In this document: positions 23,906-32,329 of the stretch, piece by piece
Layout: each line of letters opens with the position of its first letter
Position numbering within the stretch: position 1 is the first letter of the stretch
Origin: Chloroflexota bacterium
GTDB taxonomy: Bacteria > Chloroflexota > Dormibacteria > Aeolococcales > Aeolococcaceae
Assembly (NCBI GenBank): GCA_005879785.1
Contig: VBJV01000022.1
Location: 65,749-100,440 of the forward strand
Reading direction: 5' to 3'
Length of the DNA stretch: 34,692 nucleotides
Position numbers and translations under genes: made by a program
Notes under the pieces: model-generated
What the model saw: the letters and a program-made list of their open reading frames with translations, nothing else
Told to the model about the DNA's origin: nothing
Databases searched by the model: none

Positions 23906-24712
23906 TCATCCGACCGGACGCCGCCTCGAATCGTGAAGACGGCGCCTGACCGCCATCGCTGCGCCGGGCAGGTCGGTGATGATGCCGGCCACCCTCGGGT
24001 CGCCGAGGTACCTGCGCATCCGGGCCACGCCGTTCACCGTCCACACGACAACGGGCACCCCGCGGCGTTGAGCGGCATCGAGCACGCCACGCTGGCGGCG
24101 CGCGCGCGCCGGCGGCGGCGGCGCCAGGAGCTGGTGGGGCACGATGAAGTCGGCGCCGCACTCCTCCGCCCATTCGACCGGAAGGCTTTCGAGCCTGCGG
24201 CTGCGGGCCACCATCCGGGTCGGTCCGAGCAGCAGCCCGCAGCGCACGGCTGGGTTCAGCGTCTTCACTGTCGTGATCACTCCTCCGTGAAAGGATGTGA
24301 TCAGAAGCCAGTCGAGACGAGTGCGTCTCGCGGCCATCTCCAGGACTGCGGCCTCGCAGCCGCGCTCTTTGATCTCGACATTGACGGCGATGTGACCGCT
24401 GCAGAGGCGGAACACCGCCTCCAGCGTCGGCGGCTCGTGTCGGCAGCGGCGTACCAGCTCCGCGTAGGTGAGCTGCGCGACGGGCACACGGTGCCGGGTG
24501 GCGCTGTGATGGATGACCAGCGTGCCGTCGAGCGTGCGGCGGACGTCGAGCTCGACAGCGTCCGCGCCCTGGCGTATGGCCTCGGTGAACGATGCCAGCG
24601 AGTTTCCCGGCGCGTAACGTGACGCGCCGCGATGGCCGATGATCAGCGGGCCCTCGCTGCCTGCGATCAGGGGGCCGGCTCCGACGTGGATGTACCGTGT
24701 GGCGACCGTCAC
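23906..24712 (-). CDS. Glycerophosphodiester phosphodiesterase-like protein with altered HD motif
   Basis: A 268-residue TIM barrel of the GDPD family, which hydrolyses glycerophosphodiesters to glycerol-3-phosphate. The start region LIIGHRGASRYAPGNSLASF holds the first catalytic His, with PEN changed to PGN. GADAVELDV holds the Glu/Asp metal ligands, VNVEIKER the third Glu, LITSFH and the late VVVWTVN, and GIITDLPG is the family end. The second His motif, normally HD, is HHSATRHR, and the following loop is shorter than usual. Activity or specificity may therefore differ. GTG 24712 is chosen because it leaves about 22 residues before the barrel and gives a 36-nt divergent gap to purB; longer frames run through purB. 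There is no signal peptide, so it is cytoplasmic. Confidence 0.82.
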   Translation of the reverse strand: MTVATRYIHVGAGPLIAGSEGPLIIGHRGASRYAPGNSLASFTEAIRQGADAVELDVRRTLDGTLVIHHSATRHRVPVAQLTYAELVRRCRHEPPTLEAVFRLCSGHIAVNVEIKERGCEAAVLEMAARRTRLDWLLITSFHGGVITTVKTLNPAVRCGLLLGPTRMVARSRRLESLPVEWAEECGADFIVPHQLLAPPPPARARRQRGVLDAAQRRGVPVVVWTVNGVARMRRYLGDPRVAGIITDLPGAAMAVRRRLHDSRRRPVG

Positions 24713-24734
24713 CGGTGGCCCAGCTTGCCACGGA

Positions 24735-24740
24735 TAGAAT
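24735..24740 (+). promoter_or_regulatory. Putative -10 box of the purBCSQLF operon
   Basis: TAGAAT, a near-consensus -10, lies 8 nt before the purB GTG inside the 36-nt gap shared with the divergent phosphodiesterase gene. GAGG at 24746-24749 touches the start codon, too close to act as a ribosome site. Confidence 0.5.
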
Positions 24741-24748
24741 GAAACGAG

Positions 24749-26113
24749 GTGATCCCTCGGTACGCCCCGCCCGAGATCGCGGCGATCTTCAGCGACGAGT
24801 CGCGGCTGCAGGGGTGGCTGAATGTCGAGCTGCTGGCGTGCGAGGGCTGGACGACGGTCGGACGCATCCCGACCAGCGCGCTGGCGGCCTTGCGCACCGC
24901 GCGTATCGATCCTGACCGCATCGCCGAGCTGGAAGCCGAGCAGGGGCACGATGTCGCGGCCTTCGTAGCCGCAGTCCAGGAAACCGTCGGTGAAGCAGGT
25001 CGATTCCTGCACCTCGGTTTGACGTCATCCGACGTTGTCGACACGGCGCTGGGCAAGCAGCTGCGCGACGCTGCCGTGGTCATCGACAGAGACGCCGGGT
25101 TGCTTGAAGCCGCCCTCGTCGAGCAGGCCGAGCGTCATCGCTTGACGGTGATGATCGGGCGCACACACGGCGTGCACGCCGAGCCGATCACGCTGGGCGT
25201 GAAGCTTGCCAACTTCGTCGACGAGGTGCGCCGGGCGCGCCGCCGTCTGGCCGCGGCCACTGCCGACGTCGCGGTGGGCAAGCTCACCGGCGCAGTGGGC
25301 ACGCATGCGAGCGTGCCGCCGGAGGTGGAGGAGCACGTGTGCCGCGGTCTCGGCCTGGAGGTTGCTCAGGTCACGACGCAGGTGGTCGCCCGGGACCGCC
25401 ACGCGGCGTTCGTGTGCGCGCTGGCACTGCTCGGCGCGGTGCTCGAACGCCTGGCAACGACGGTGCGTCTGCTGCAGATCACGGAGGTCGGCGAGGCCGA
25501 GGAGCCGTTCAGCGAGCGGCAGAAGGGCTCGTCCGCGATGCCGCACAAGCGCAACCCCGTGCTGTGTGAGCGTATCTGCGGCCTGGCCAGGACCATCCGC
25601 GGGTATGCCGCGACGGCGATGGAGAACGTCGCTCTCTGGCACGAGCGCGACATCTCGCACTCGTCTGCCGAACGCGTGATCCTGCCCGATGCATGCGCCC
25701 TGACCGATCACATACTCCGCCTGAGCACGCGCATCGTCGCCGGACTCAATGTCGACGCCGCGCGCATGCGAGAGAACCTCGAGCGTGACGGCGGTATCGT
25801 CTTCTCGCAGGCGGTGATGACCGCTCTGGTGACCGAGGCGGGCTGGCCACGCGAGCGCGCGTACCGAGCTGTGCAGGCGCTGACGGCGCGCGCGCGCGCC
25901 GGCGAGGGCGGCTTTCGAGACCTGGTGCGCGCCGACGCCGACATCAGCGCCGCGCTCAGCTCCGCGTCGCTGGCGCGCTGCTTCTCTGTGGATGCATACA
26001 CGGCCAGCGTCGACGAGACGTATCGGCGCCTCGGGCTGGCCACGACGCCACGCGGCTCGGGCGCGGCGTCACCGCCTCACCGTGTCGAGGCAGTCGCACG
26101 GGGGGCGGCGTGA
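24749..26113 (+). CDS. purB: Adenylosuccinate lyase
   Basis: A 454-residue fumarase/aspartase-superfamily enzyme that cleaves SAICAR to AICAR and adenylosuccinate to AMP. It opens VIPRYAPPEIAAIFSDESRL, the standard PurB start. HLGLTSSDVVDTAL, GRTHGVHAEPITLGVK (catalytic His) and the signature GSSAMPHKRNPVLCERI are all intact, as is ENVALWHERDISHSSAERV. The C-terminal 20 residues are extra and low-complexity. It heads a six-gene purine operon and overlaps purC by 4 nt. The GTG start follows a TAGAAT box without a Shine-Dalgarno. Confidence 0.95.
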   Translation: MIPRYAPPEIAAIFSDESRLQGWLNVELLACEGWTTVGRIPTSALAALRTARIDPDRIAELEAEQGHDVAAFVAAVQETVGEAGRFLHLGLTSSDVVDTALGKQLRDAAVVIDRDAGLLEAALVEQAERHRLTVMIGRTHGVHAEPITLGVKLANFVDEVRRARRRLAAATADVAVGKLTGAVGTHASVPPEVEEHVCRGLGLEVAQVTTQVVARDRHAAFVCALALLGAVLERLATTVRLLQITEVGEAEEPFSERQKGSSAMPHKRNPVLCERICGLARTIRGYAATAMENVALWHERDISHSSAERVILPDACALTDHILRLSTRIVAGLNVDAARMRENLERDGGIVFSQAVMTALVTEAGWPRERAYRAVQALTARARAGEGGFRDLVRADADISAALSSASLARCFSVDAYTASVDETYRRLGLATTPRGSGAASPPHRVEAVARGAA

Positions 26114-26997
26114 CCACGAGCGCGCTGAGCAGCGCCGAGGTGGAGGGTCTCCAGCTCTTTCGCCGCGGCAAGGTCCGCGACACGTTCCAGCTGGCCGACG
26201 GCACGCTGCTCATGGTCGCGACCGATCGCATCAGCGCCTTCGACGTGGTGCTGCCCACGCCGATCCCCGGCAAGGGCAGGGTGCTCACCCAGATGTCGCG
26301 CTGGTGGTTCGAGCAGACGCACAGCGTCGTGCCCAACCACCTCATCAGCGACGCCGAGGATGTGATGCCCGAAGCAGTGCGCGACACCTGGCGTGAACGC
26401 TGCATGCACGTTGCGCGCGCGCAGCGCATCGATATCGAGTGCGTCGTGCGCGGTTTCATCAGCGGCTCCGGCTGGAAGGAGTACCGGGAGCACGGCACGC
26501 TCGCAGGAGAACCGCTTCCCGCCGGACTGCGCGAGTCATCGCGGCTGACCGCGCCGCACTTCACCCCCGCGGTCAAACGCGATGACGGCCACGACGTCAA
26601 CATCTCGCGCGCGCAGCTGCGCGACCTGATGGGCGCCGAGCTTGCCGCGCGTCTCGAGTCGGCATCGATCAACCTGTTCGATCTGGCCACAGCGCGATGC
26701 GAGAGCGCGGGCATCTACCTCGCCGACACCAAGTTCGAGTTCGGCTTCGTCGCCGGGACGCTGACGTTGATCGACGAGGTGCTCACGCCCGACTCGTCGC
26801 GCTTCTGGAACATCTCCGAGTGGCGAGAAGGCGAGACCCCACCCTCGTTCGACAAGCAGTTCGTGCGTGACCACCTGGAGACGCTCGACTGGGACAAGAC
26901 ACCGCCTGGGCCTGAGCTCCCCGACGACGTGGTGCAGGGCACCGCGGCGCGATATCGCGAGGCGGCGCAACGCATCTGCGGAATCACCGCGACGTGA
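26110..26997 (+). CDS. purC: SAICAR synthetase
   Basis: A 295-residue enzyme that joins CAIR and aspartate with ATP. The landmarks are LFRRGKVRDTFQLADGTLLM (ATP glycine loop), ATDRISAFDVVLPTPIPGKG, IECVVRGFISGSGWKEY, the substrate loop around HFTPAVKRDDGHDVNIS, YLADTKFEFGFV, and LIDEVLTPDSSRFW. The length is that of the longer PurC form. The GTG start overlaps the purB stop (GTGA) and the gene ends overlapping purS the same way. All motifs appear intact. Confidence 0.95.
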   Translation: MTTSALSSAEVEGLQLFRRGKVRDTFQLADGTLLMVATDRISAFDVVLPTPIPGKGRVLTQMSRWWFEQTHSVVPNHLISDAEDVMPEAVRDTWRERCMHVARAQRIDIECVVRGFISGSGWKEYREHGTLAGEPLPAGLRESSRLTAPHFTPAVKRDDGHDVNISRAQLRDLMGAELAARLESASINLFDLATARCESAGIYLADTKFEFGFVAGTLTLIDEVLTPDSSRFWNISEWREGETPPSFDKQFVRDHLETLDWDKTPPGPELPDDVVQGTAARYREAAQRICGITAT

Positions 26998-27257
26998 CCT
27001 GGTCCGCCGAGGTCATCGTCTCGCTCAAGCCCGTGGTCAACGACCCCCAGGGCCTGGTGGTGCGCGACGGTCTGCGCCAGCTTGGGTTCGACGGCGTGCG
27101 CGCCGCTCGGGTCGGCAAGCACATCGTGCTCGAGGTCGATGCCGAAGATGAGCACAGTGCACGCGAACTGGTGTCACGCATGTGCGAGACGCTGCTGCGC
27201 AACCCGGTGATCGAGGACCACCGCATCAGCAGCCTGCGCCGGCTCGAGGACGGCTAG
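26994..27257 (+). CDS. purS: FGAM synthase PurS subunit
   Basis: An 87-residue protein matching PurS, the small dimeric subunit that bridges PurQ and small-type PurL in formylglycinamidine ribonucleotide synthase. VIVSLKPVVNDPQGLVVRDG and LGFDGVRAARVGKHIVLEVD are the typical two half-blocks, followed by the CETLLRNPVIEDHRI end. The GTG start overlaps the purC stop by 4 nt. purQ follows after 7 nt and then purL, the standard S-Q-L order. Confidence 0.93.
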   Translation: MTWSAEVIVSLKPVVNDPQGLVVRDGLRQLGFDGVRAARVGKHIVLEVDAEDEHSARELVSRMCETLLRNPVIEDHRISSLRRLEDG

Positions 27258-27264
27258 TGCCCTG

Positions 27265-27978
27265 ATGCGATTCGGTATCGCGGTGTTCCCCGGGACTTGG
27301 TCGGATCGTGACTGCGCGCGCGCGGTGACCCTGGCCGGCCATGAGCCGGTGATGCTCTGGCACAAGGACCGCGATGTGAAAGATGCCGACTGCGTCATTC
27401 TCCCCGGTGGGTTCTCGTACGGCGATTACCTGCGCTGCGGCGCCGTGGCGCGCTTCGCCCCGCTCATGGACGCGGTTACCGAGTTCGCAGCCCACGGTGG
27501 GCTCGTCTGGGGCATCTGCAACGGCTTTCAGATCCTGTGTGAGGCCCACCTGCTGCCCGGCGCGCTGAGCCGCAACCAGTCGCTCCAGTTTCGCTGCGAA
27601 CCCGCCTACCTGCGCGTTGAGACGACCGTCTCGCCGTTCACCTCCGGGTGCACCCAGGGAGACGTTCTGCAGATCCCCGTGTCGCACGGTGAGGGGCGCT
27701 ACGTTGCCGATGATGAGACCCTCGACATGCTCGAACGTGATGGCCGCGTCGCTCTTCGCTACGTGGCCGCCGACGGCTCCGCCGTCGGCGCGCGCTCGCC
27801 AAACGGGTCGATGCGCGACATCGCCGGCGTGCTCAACCAGGGGCACAACGTGCTGGGCATGATGCCGCACCCCGAGCGGGCCAGCGAGGCGTTGCTCGGC
27901 TCCGATGACGGCATGCGCCTCTTCGAGAGCGTGTCGCACGCCGTCCGCCACGGCGATTCCTTCGCCAACATCTGGTGA
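27265..27978 (+). CDS. purQ: FGAM synthase PurQ (glutaminase) subunit
   Basis: A 237-residue class I glutamine amidotransferase that feeds ammonia to PurL. It begins MRFGIAVFPGTWSDRDCARA. CVILPGGFSYGDYLRCGAVA and VWGICNGFQILCEAHLLPGA hold the oxyanion loop and the nucleophile Cys (GICNGFQ). FRCEPAYLRVE is typical. MMPHPERASEALLGSDDG holds the catalytic His and Glu. The ATG is 7 nt after purS with no strong ribosome site, so reinitiation from purS is likely. purL starts about 5 nt after its stop. Confidence 0.95.
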   Translation: MRFGIAVFPGTWSDRDCARAVTLAGHEPVMLWHKDRDVKDADCVILPGGFSYGDYLRCGAVARFAPLMDAVTEFAAHGGLVWGICNGFQILCEAHLLPGALSRNQSLQFRCEPAYLRVETTVSPFTSGCTQGDVLQIPVSHGEGRYVADDETLDMLERDGRVALRYVAADGSAVGARSPNGSMRDIAGVLNQGHNVLGMMPHPERASEALLGSDDGMRLFESVSHAVRHGDSFANIW

Positions 27979-27982
27979 TGTG

Positions 27983-30150
27983 ATGACCGAGGTCACCGCG
28001 ATCACGCGTCCTTCGCAGCAGCAGCTTGCAGAAGTCGCCCTCACGACCGCCGAGTACGACCACCTCGTGGCGCTCATCGGCCGGCAGCCCAACGCACTCG
28101 AGCTTGGCATCGGCGGTGCCCTCTGGCCGGGCCGCGCGTCGTGCAAGGACCTGGCGAGAACGCGGGCGCCGTCGACATCGGCGCCGGGCTCGCCTGCGTC
28201 TTCAAGATCGAGTCACACAATCATCCCAGCGCCATCGAGCCGTACCAGGGAGCCGCGACCGGTGTCGGAGGCATCCTGCGCGACATCTTCACCATGGGTG
28301 CCCGCCCGCTGGCGCTGCTCGATTCGCTCCGCTTCGGCCCGCTCGACGAGCCGCGGCAGCGGCATCTCTTCGAGGGCGTGGTCGCGGGCATCGGCGGCTA
28401 TGGCAACTGCGTCGGCGTTCCCACTGTCGGCGGTGAGGTGTACTTCGATGCGAGCTACCGGCAGAACTGCGTTGTGAATGCGATGTGCGTCGGCGTGGTG
28501 GAGCACGCCAAACTGACACGCGCTCGAGCTGCCGGTGCGGGCAACCTGGTGCTGCTGGTCGGGGCCGACACGGGCCGCGACGGCATCCACGGCGCCAGCT
28601 TTGCCAGCGTCGTCCTCGATGAGGCCAGCGAGTCGCGACGTCCCGCCGTGCAGGTCGGCAATCCATTCCTCGAGAAATGCCTGATGGAGGCGTGCCTCGA
28701 GCTCGCCGGGCAGCCCGGAGTGGTCGCCATGCAGGACCTCGGCGCCGCCGGCCTGACCGGCAGTGCCGCGGAGCTGGCGCACCGCGGCGGCTGCGGCATC
28801 GAAATCGACGTGGCCCGGGTGTCACGACGCGAGACGGGCATGAGCGCCTATGAGGTGATGCTCAGCGAGTCGCAGGAGCGCATGCTGCTGGTGGTCACGC
28901 GCGAACGGCTTGCCGCGGTGCGCGAGACGTTCGCACGCTGGGACCTGCATTCGGACTCGGTCGGCGTGATCTTCGACGAGCCCCGCCTGATCGTGCGCGA
29001 CGGAGGCGACATCGTGGCCGACCTGCCCGTCGAGACCGCGGTCAGCGGTGCGCCGGTTCGACAGCCGGTCGGGGCGCTGCGCGAGCAGCCACAGGATGCT
29101 TCTCCACCGCCGCCACCATCACCCTGGCCCGCAGGCGAGACGCTGCTGCGGCTGCTCGCCGCCCCCAACATCGGCAGCCGCCGCGGCATCTTTCGTAGCT
29201 ACGACCACCAGGTCGGGGGCGCGACCGTTGTTCTGCCCGGCGGCGACGCCGCGGTGGTGCGCGTGCCGGGGACGTCGCTGGCGCTGGCGGTGAGCACCGA
29301 CGGCAATGCGCGCTATTCGGCGCTGGACGCGCGCCGGGGTGCTGCCATCGCTGTGTGCGAAGCAGCGCGCAACGTGTCGGCCACCGGCGCCGTACCGGTG
29401 GGCATCACCAACTGTCTCAACTTTGCCAACCCTGAGCGCGCCGAGGTGTATGACGCGCTTCGAGCCAGCATCGAGGGCATCGCCGAGGCGTGCCGGGCGT
29501 TCGACATCCCGGTGGTGAGCGGCAACGTGAGTCTGTACAACGACGCACCGTCGGGCGGCATCGATCCGACCGTCGTCATCGGCATGGTCGGTGTGATCGA
29601 TGACGTCGAGCGACACTGCACTGCGGCGTTCAGCGTGGATGACGACCTGGTGGCGCTGCTCGGCCCGATCGGCACGGAGCTCGGCGGCAGCGAATACCTG
29701 CGCCTGGTGCAGGGCGCTGGCGATGGCGAGCCACCGCACGTCGACCTGCAGCTGGAAGCTCGGGTGCAGGCCTTCGTGCGCGAGGCCATCGCCGCGGGTC
29801 TGCTTCGTTCCGCGCATGACTGCGCGGAGGGCGGTTTCGCTGTGGCAATCGCGGAGTCGTGCCTGCTGGGCGGGAGGGGAGCCTGGGTGGGCATCGAGGA
29901 GCTCGAGCGCGAGAGTGCGGATCCGGCCGGCGAGGCCGGTATACTTTTTGGCGAGAGCCAGTCGCGCTTCATCGTCAGCTTCCCAAGGGAGGCCTTAGTG
30001 CAGTTGCACGACCTGTCCAGCCGGCGTCAGGTTCCGTTCGCTGGGATCGGATCAGTCGGCGGGGAGCGCCTCGTGGTCACGGGCGCCATCGATGTGCCGC
30101 TCAGTGAGCTCCGCGAAGCGTATGAAGGGGCTCTCGATGCACCTGCCTGA
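27983..30150 (+). CDS. purL: FGAM synthase PurL (small type), frame broken near codon 50 by about 55-58 missing nt
   Basis: The catalytic ATP-dependent subunit of FGAM synthase. The first frame from ATG 27983 (GTG 27980 possible) reads [20 protein letters not shown], then ELGIGGALW, and breaks at 28127. The protein resumes in another frame as [18 protein letters not shown] and then runs intact: [81 protein letters not shown], the second half with NCLNFANPE, and [10 protein letters not shown]. Relatives have about 19-20 residues between W and GPRV/ERV, including the SEHCxYK active-site block, and these are absent. A loss of 55 or 58 nt fits the shift. This would be lethal to purine synthesis, so sequence loss is the likely cause. 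The 3' end overlaps purF. Confidence 0.88.
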
Positions 30151-31615
30151 CACGTTCGCCGAGCATCTCGACGACGATCACCTGCATGAAGAATGCGGCA
30201 TCTTCGGCGTCTTCCACCCCGGCGAGGACGTCGCCAACCTCACGTATTTCGGGCTCTACTCGCTGCAGCACCGCGGTCAGGAGTCGGCGGGGATCGCCGT
30301 CAGTGACGGACGCGACATCCACATGCACAAGGAGATGGGCCTGGTGTCGCAGGTGTTCGACCAGGACAACATCGCCGAGCTGCGCGGCAACATCGCCATC
30401 GGTCACACGCGGTACAGCACCACGGGCAGCCCTCGGTTGCCCAATGCCCAGCCGATGCGTTTCGAACACCCGCAGCTGGGCCCTGTGCTGCTTGCCCACA
30501 ACGGCAACCTGGTCAATACACACCAGCTCCGCGAAGAGCTGGCCGCGGCCGGCGCCACTTTCGAGACCACGAGCGATACGGAGGTGCTCGGTGCGCTGCT
30601 GACGCGCACACCGGGGGAGACCCTCGCCGAGGTGCTGACCGCCGCGCTGCCCCGCGCCGAGGGCGCGTACTGCCTGCTGTTCCTGACGCGCGACTCGCTC
30701 GTGGCCGCGCGGGATCCGCTCGGCATACGGCCACTCTGCCTGGGACGCTTCGGCGAGCCCGAGGCGCCCGGCGGCACCGGCTACGTCATCGCCAGCGAGA
30801 CCTGCGCGCTCGACGTGATCGGCGCCAGCTTCATCTGCGAGATCGATCCCGGCGAGATCGTGTCCATCGATCAGAGCGGCATGCGCAGCACGAAGGTGCC
30901 GCGCACCACGCCGCACCGCGCCATGTGCTCGTTCGAGTTCATCTATTTCGCGCGCCCCGACAGCGTCATGATGGGTCAGTCGCTGTACGAGGCCCGCCGC
31001 GAGATGGGTCGTGAGCTGGCTCGCGAGTCTCCTGCCGACGGTGACATCGTGATCACCCTGCCCGACAGCGGCACGCCCGCGGCGATCGGCTTCGCCGAGG
31101 AGACCGGCCTGCCGTTCGCCGAGGGCATGATCAAGTCGCGCTACATCACGCGAACGTTCATCCAGCCCTCGCAACGTCTGCGCGAGGCGGGCATCCGTCT
31201 CAAGTTCAACCCGATGCGCCATGTGCTCGAGGACAAGCGCGTGGTGCTGGTTGACGACTCGATCGTGCGCGGCACGACCTCACGGCGCATCATCGACGAG
31301 CTGCGCCGGGCCGGCGCACGCGAGGTGCACATGCGCATCGCCTCGCCCCCGATCGCGTGGCCGTGTTTCATGGGCATCGACATCGCCTCACGGCGCGAGC
31401 TCATCGCCGCCGACCACTCACAGGAGGAGATCGCCACCCTGCTGGGCGCGGACTCGCTGCACTACCTCAGCCTGGCGGGGTTGCGCCGGGCCATGGGCAA
31501 GCCTGACGGCAGTGGCTTCTGCTTCGCCTGCTTCACCGGCTCGTATCCGGTTGACGTGCCCGCCCACCTCGAGGCCGACAAGCTTGCGCTCGAGATCCCG
31601 GTGGCAGCCGGCTAG
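30137..31615 (+). CDS. purF: Amidophosphoribosyltransferase
   Basis: A 492-residue enzyme for the first step of purine synthesis (PRPP plus glutamine to phosphoribosylamine). ATG 30137 has GAAGGGG 6 nt upstream and lies inside the last bases of purL. A 19-residue propeptide precedes the nucleophile Cys20 in [10 protein letters not shown], implying self-cleavage as in Bacillus Pur[14 protein letters not shown] and GHTRYSTTG follow in the glutaminase domain. The PRPP site is [17 protein letters not shown]. Cysteines in [21 protein letters not shown] and [12 protein letters not shown] match the four Fe-S ligands of the oxygen-sensitive B. subtilis type, so a 4Fe-4S cluster is expected. The gene ends the purine operon and is convergent with the cyclic-nucleotide-binding gene, 14 nt away. 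Confidence 0.96.
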   Translation: MHLPDTFAEHLDDDHLHEECGIFGVFHPGEDVANLTYFGLYSLQHRGQESAGIAVSDGRDIHMHKEMGLVSQVFDQDNIAELRGNIAIGHTRYSTTGSPRLPNAQPMRFEHPQLGPVLLAHNGNLVNTHQLREELAAAGATFETTSDTEVLGALLTRTPGETLAEVLTAALPRAEGAYCLLFLTRDSLVAARDPLGIRPLCLGRFGEPEAPGGTGYVIASETCALDVIGASFICEIDPGEIVSIDQSGMRSTKVPRTTPHRAMCSFEFIYFARPDSVMMGQSLYEARREMGRELARESPADGDIVITLPDSGTPAAIGFAEETGLPFAEGMIKSRYITRTFIQPSQRLREAGIRLKFNPMRHVLEDKRVVLVDDSIVRGTTSRRIIDELRRAGAREVHMRIASPPIAWPCFMGIDIASRRELIAADHSQEEIATLLGADSLHYLSLAGLRRAMGKPDGSGFCFACFTGSYPVDVPAHLEADKLALEIPVAAG

Positions 31616-31629
31616 AAACGCTGAAGAAG

Positions 31630-32055
31630 CTATATGTCGGGGCGCTTCTCCGCGTCGCGCAGGCGCGCGCACAGCTGTAGCAGCAGCTTGTAGGTGAGCT
31701 TCGGCTGCTCGAGCAGCAGCGGCTTGAAGTTCCACGAGGTGAGCGACAGCAGTCGCAGCGGTGTCTCGGCGGTCACGGTCGCGCTGCGCACGCCTCCGTC
31801 GATGAGGGCGATGTCGCCGAAGGAGTCACCGGGTGCGAGGCGTCGTACTCGCCGTCCCCTGCGGCTCACGTTGGCGGTGCCGTCCAGGATCAGGTGGAAG
31901 CCGACGCCGGGTGCGCCCTCGGTGACCACCGCACGCCCCGCCGGAGTGTCCACCTCACGCGACGCCTGCACGATGCGATCGAGGTCCTTCTTGCTCAGAC
32001 CCTCGAACAGCTGCACCCGGCCGAGCAGTCCCACGAGTGTCTTGCGATCGGTCAT
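31630..32055 (-). CDS. Single-domain cyclic-nucleotide-binding protein
   Basis: A 141-residue protein consisting of one cNMP-binding (CRP-like) beta-barrel and short flanking helices. LLGRVQLFEGLSKKDLDRIV opens it and GVGFHLILDGTANVSRRGRR is the barrel. The phosphate-binding cassette is PGDSFGDIALIDGGVRSATV, with the key Arg present and the usual Glu replaced by Asp. There is no helix-turn-helix, so it is not itself a transcription factor; it could be a small regulatory or adaptor module. Cyclic AMP, GMP or no ligand are all possible. ATG 32055 overlaps the zinc-ribbon gene stop (ATGA), so the two are translated together. Confidence 0.82.
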   Translation of the reverse strand: MTDRKTLVGLLGRVQLFEGLSKKDLDRIVQASREVDTPAGRAVVTEGAPGVGFHLILDGTANVSRRGRRVRRLAPGDSFGDIALIDGGVRSATVTAETPLRLLSLTSWNFKPLLLEQPKLTYKLLLQLCARLRDAEKRPDI

Positions 32056-32249
32056 CTGATCACGCTGTGCGGGGAGCCCTGGCAGGAATGCGGCAGTATC
32101 CAGTACTTGTCCTGGCAGGTATCGCACGAGGCCTGCAAGCGGATGTCCGCACCCACCTGAGCCTTGGGATGCTTCCTGCCGTCGCCGTTGCAGGTCGGGC
32201 AGGGCGACACGTCGTGATGTCCGCAGCCGCCTGGGCAGTCTCTGGCCAT
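32052..32249 (-). CDS. 65-residue zinc-ribbon protein (DnaJ-like CxxCxGxG motif)
   Basis: A small Cys/His-rich protein starting MARDCPGGCGHHDVSPCPTC. CPTCNGDGRK matches the CxxCxGxG repeat of DnaJ-type zinc fingers, and the second half has SCDTCQDKYW and a last Cys near the C-terminus (PHSC). Seven cysteines and several histidines suggest one or two zinc sites. The ATG at 32249 has GGAGGA 7 nt upstream, one of the best ribosome sites in the window, which makes this short gene believable. It overlaps the cNMP-binding gene by 4 nt and is divergent from the ATPase gene. The role is unknown; RNA or protein binding is a guess. Confidence 0.65.
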   Translation of the reverse strand: MARDCPGGCGHHDVSPCPTCNGDGRKHPKAQVGADIRLQASCDTCQDKYWILPHSCQGSPHSVIR

Positions 32250-32256
32250 CGCTCTC

Positions 32257-32262
32257 TCCTCC
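32257..32262 (-). promoter_or_regulatory. Shine-Dalgarno deciding the zinc-ribbon gene start
   Basis: GGAGGA on the minus strand is 7 nt before the ATG at 32249 and favours this start over an in-frame ATG at 32288. Confidence 0.65.
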
Positions 32263-32329
32263 GCCGGGTGAAAATGCGTGGCGTACATGGTGCCACCCGC
32301 GGGGCTGGTGCGGAGGAAGCGCTGACGCG

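Noticed and set aside
24712-25012. Longer phosphodiesterase frame running through the purB start
   Set aside because: The extra 100 residues are antisense to purB and show no GDPD homology; GTG 24712 starts just before the barrel.
27979-28140. Programmed frameshifting or bypass as an explanation for split purL and purD
   Set aside because: The conserved segment is absent from the DNA, so no recoding could restore the protein; missing sequence is the simpler reading.
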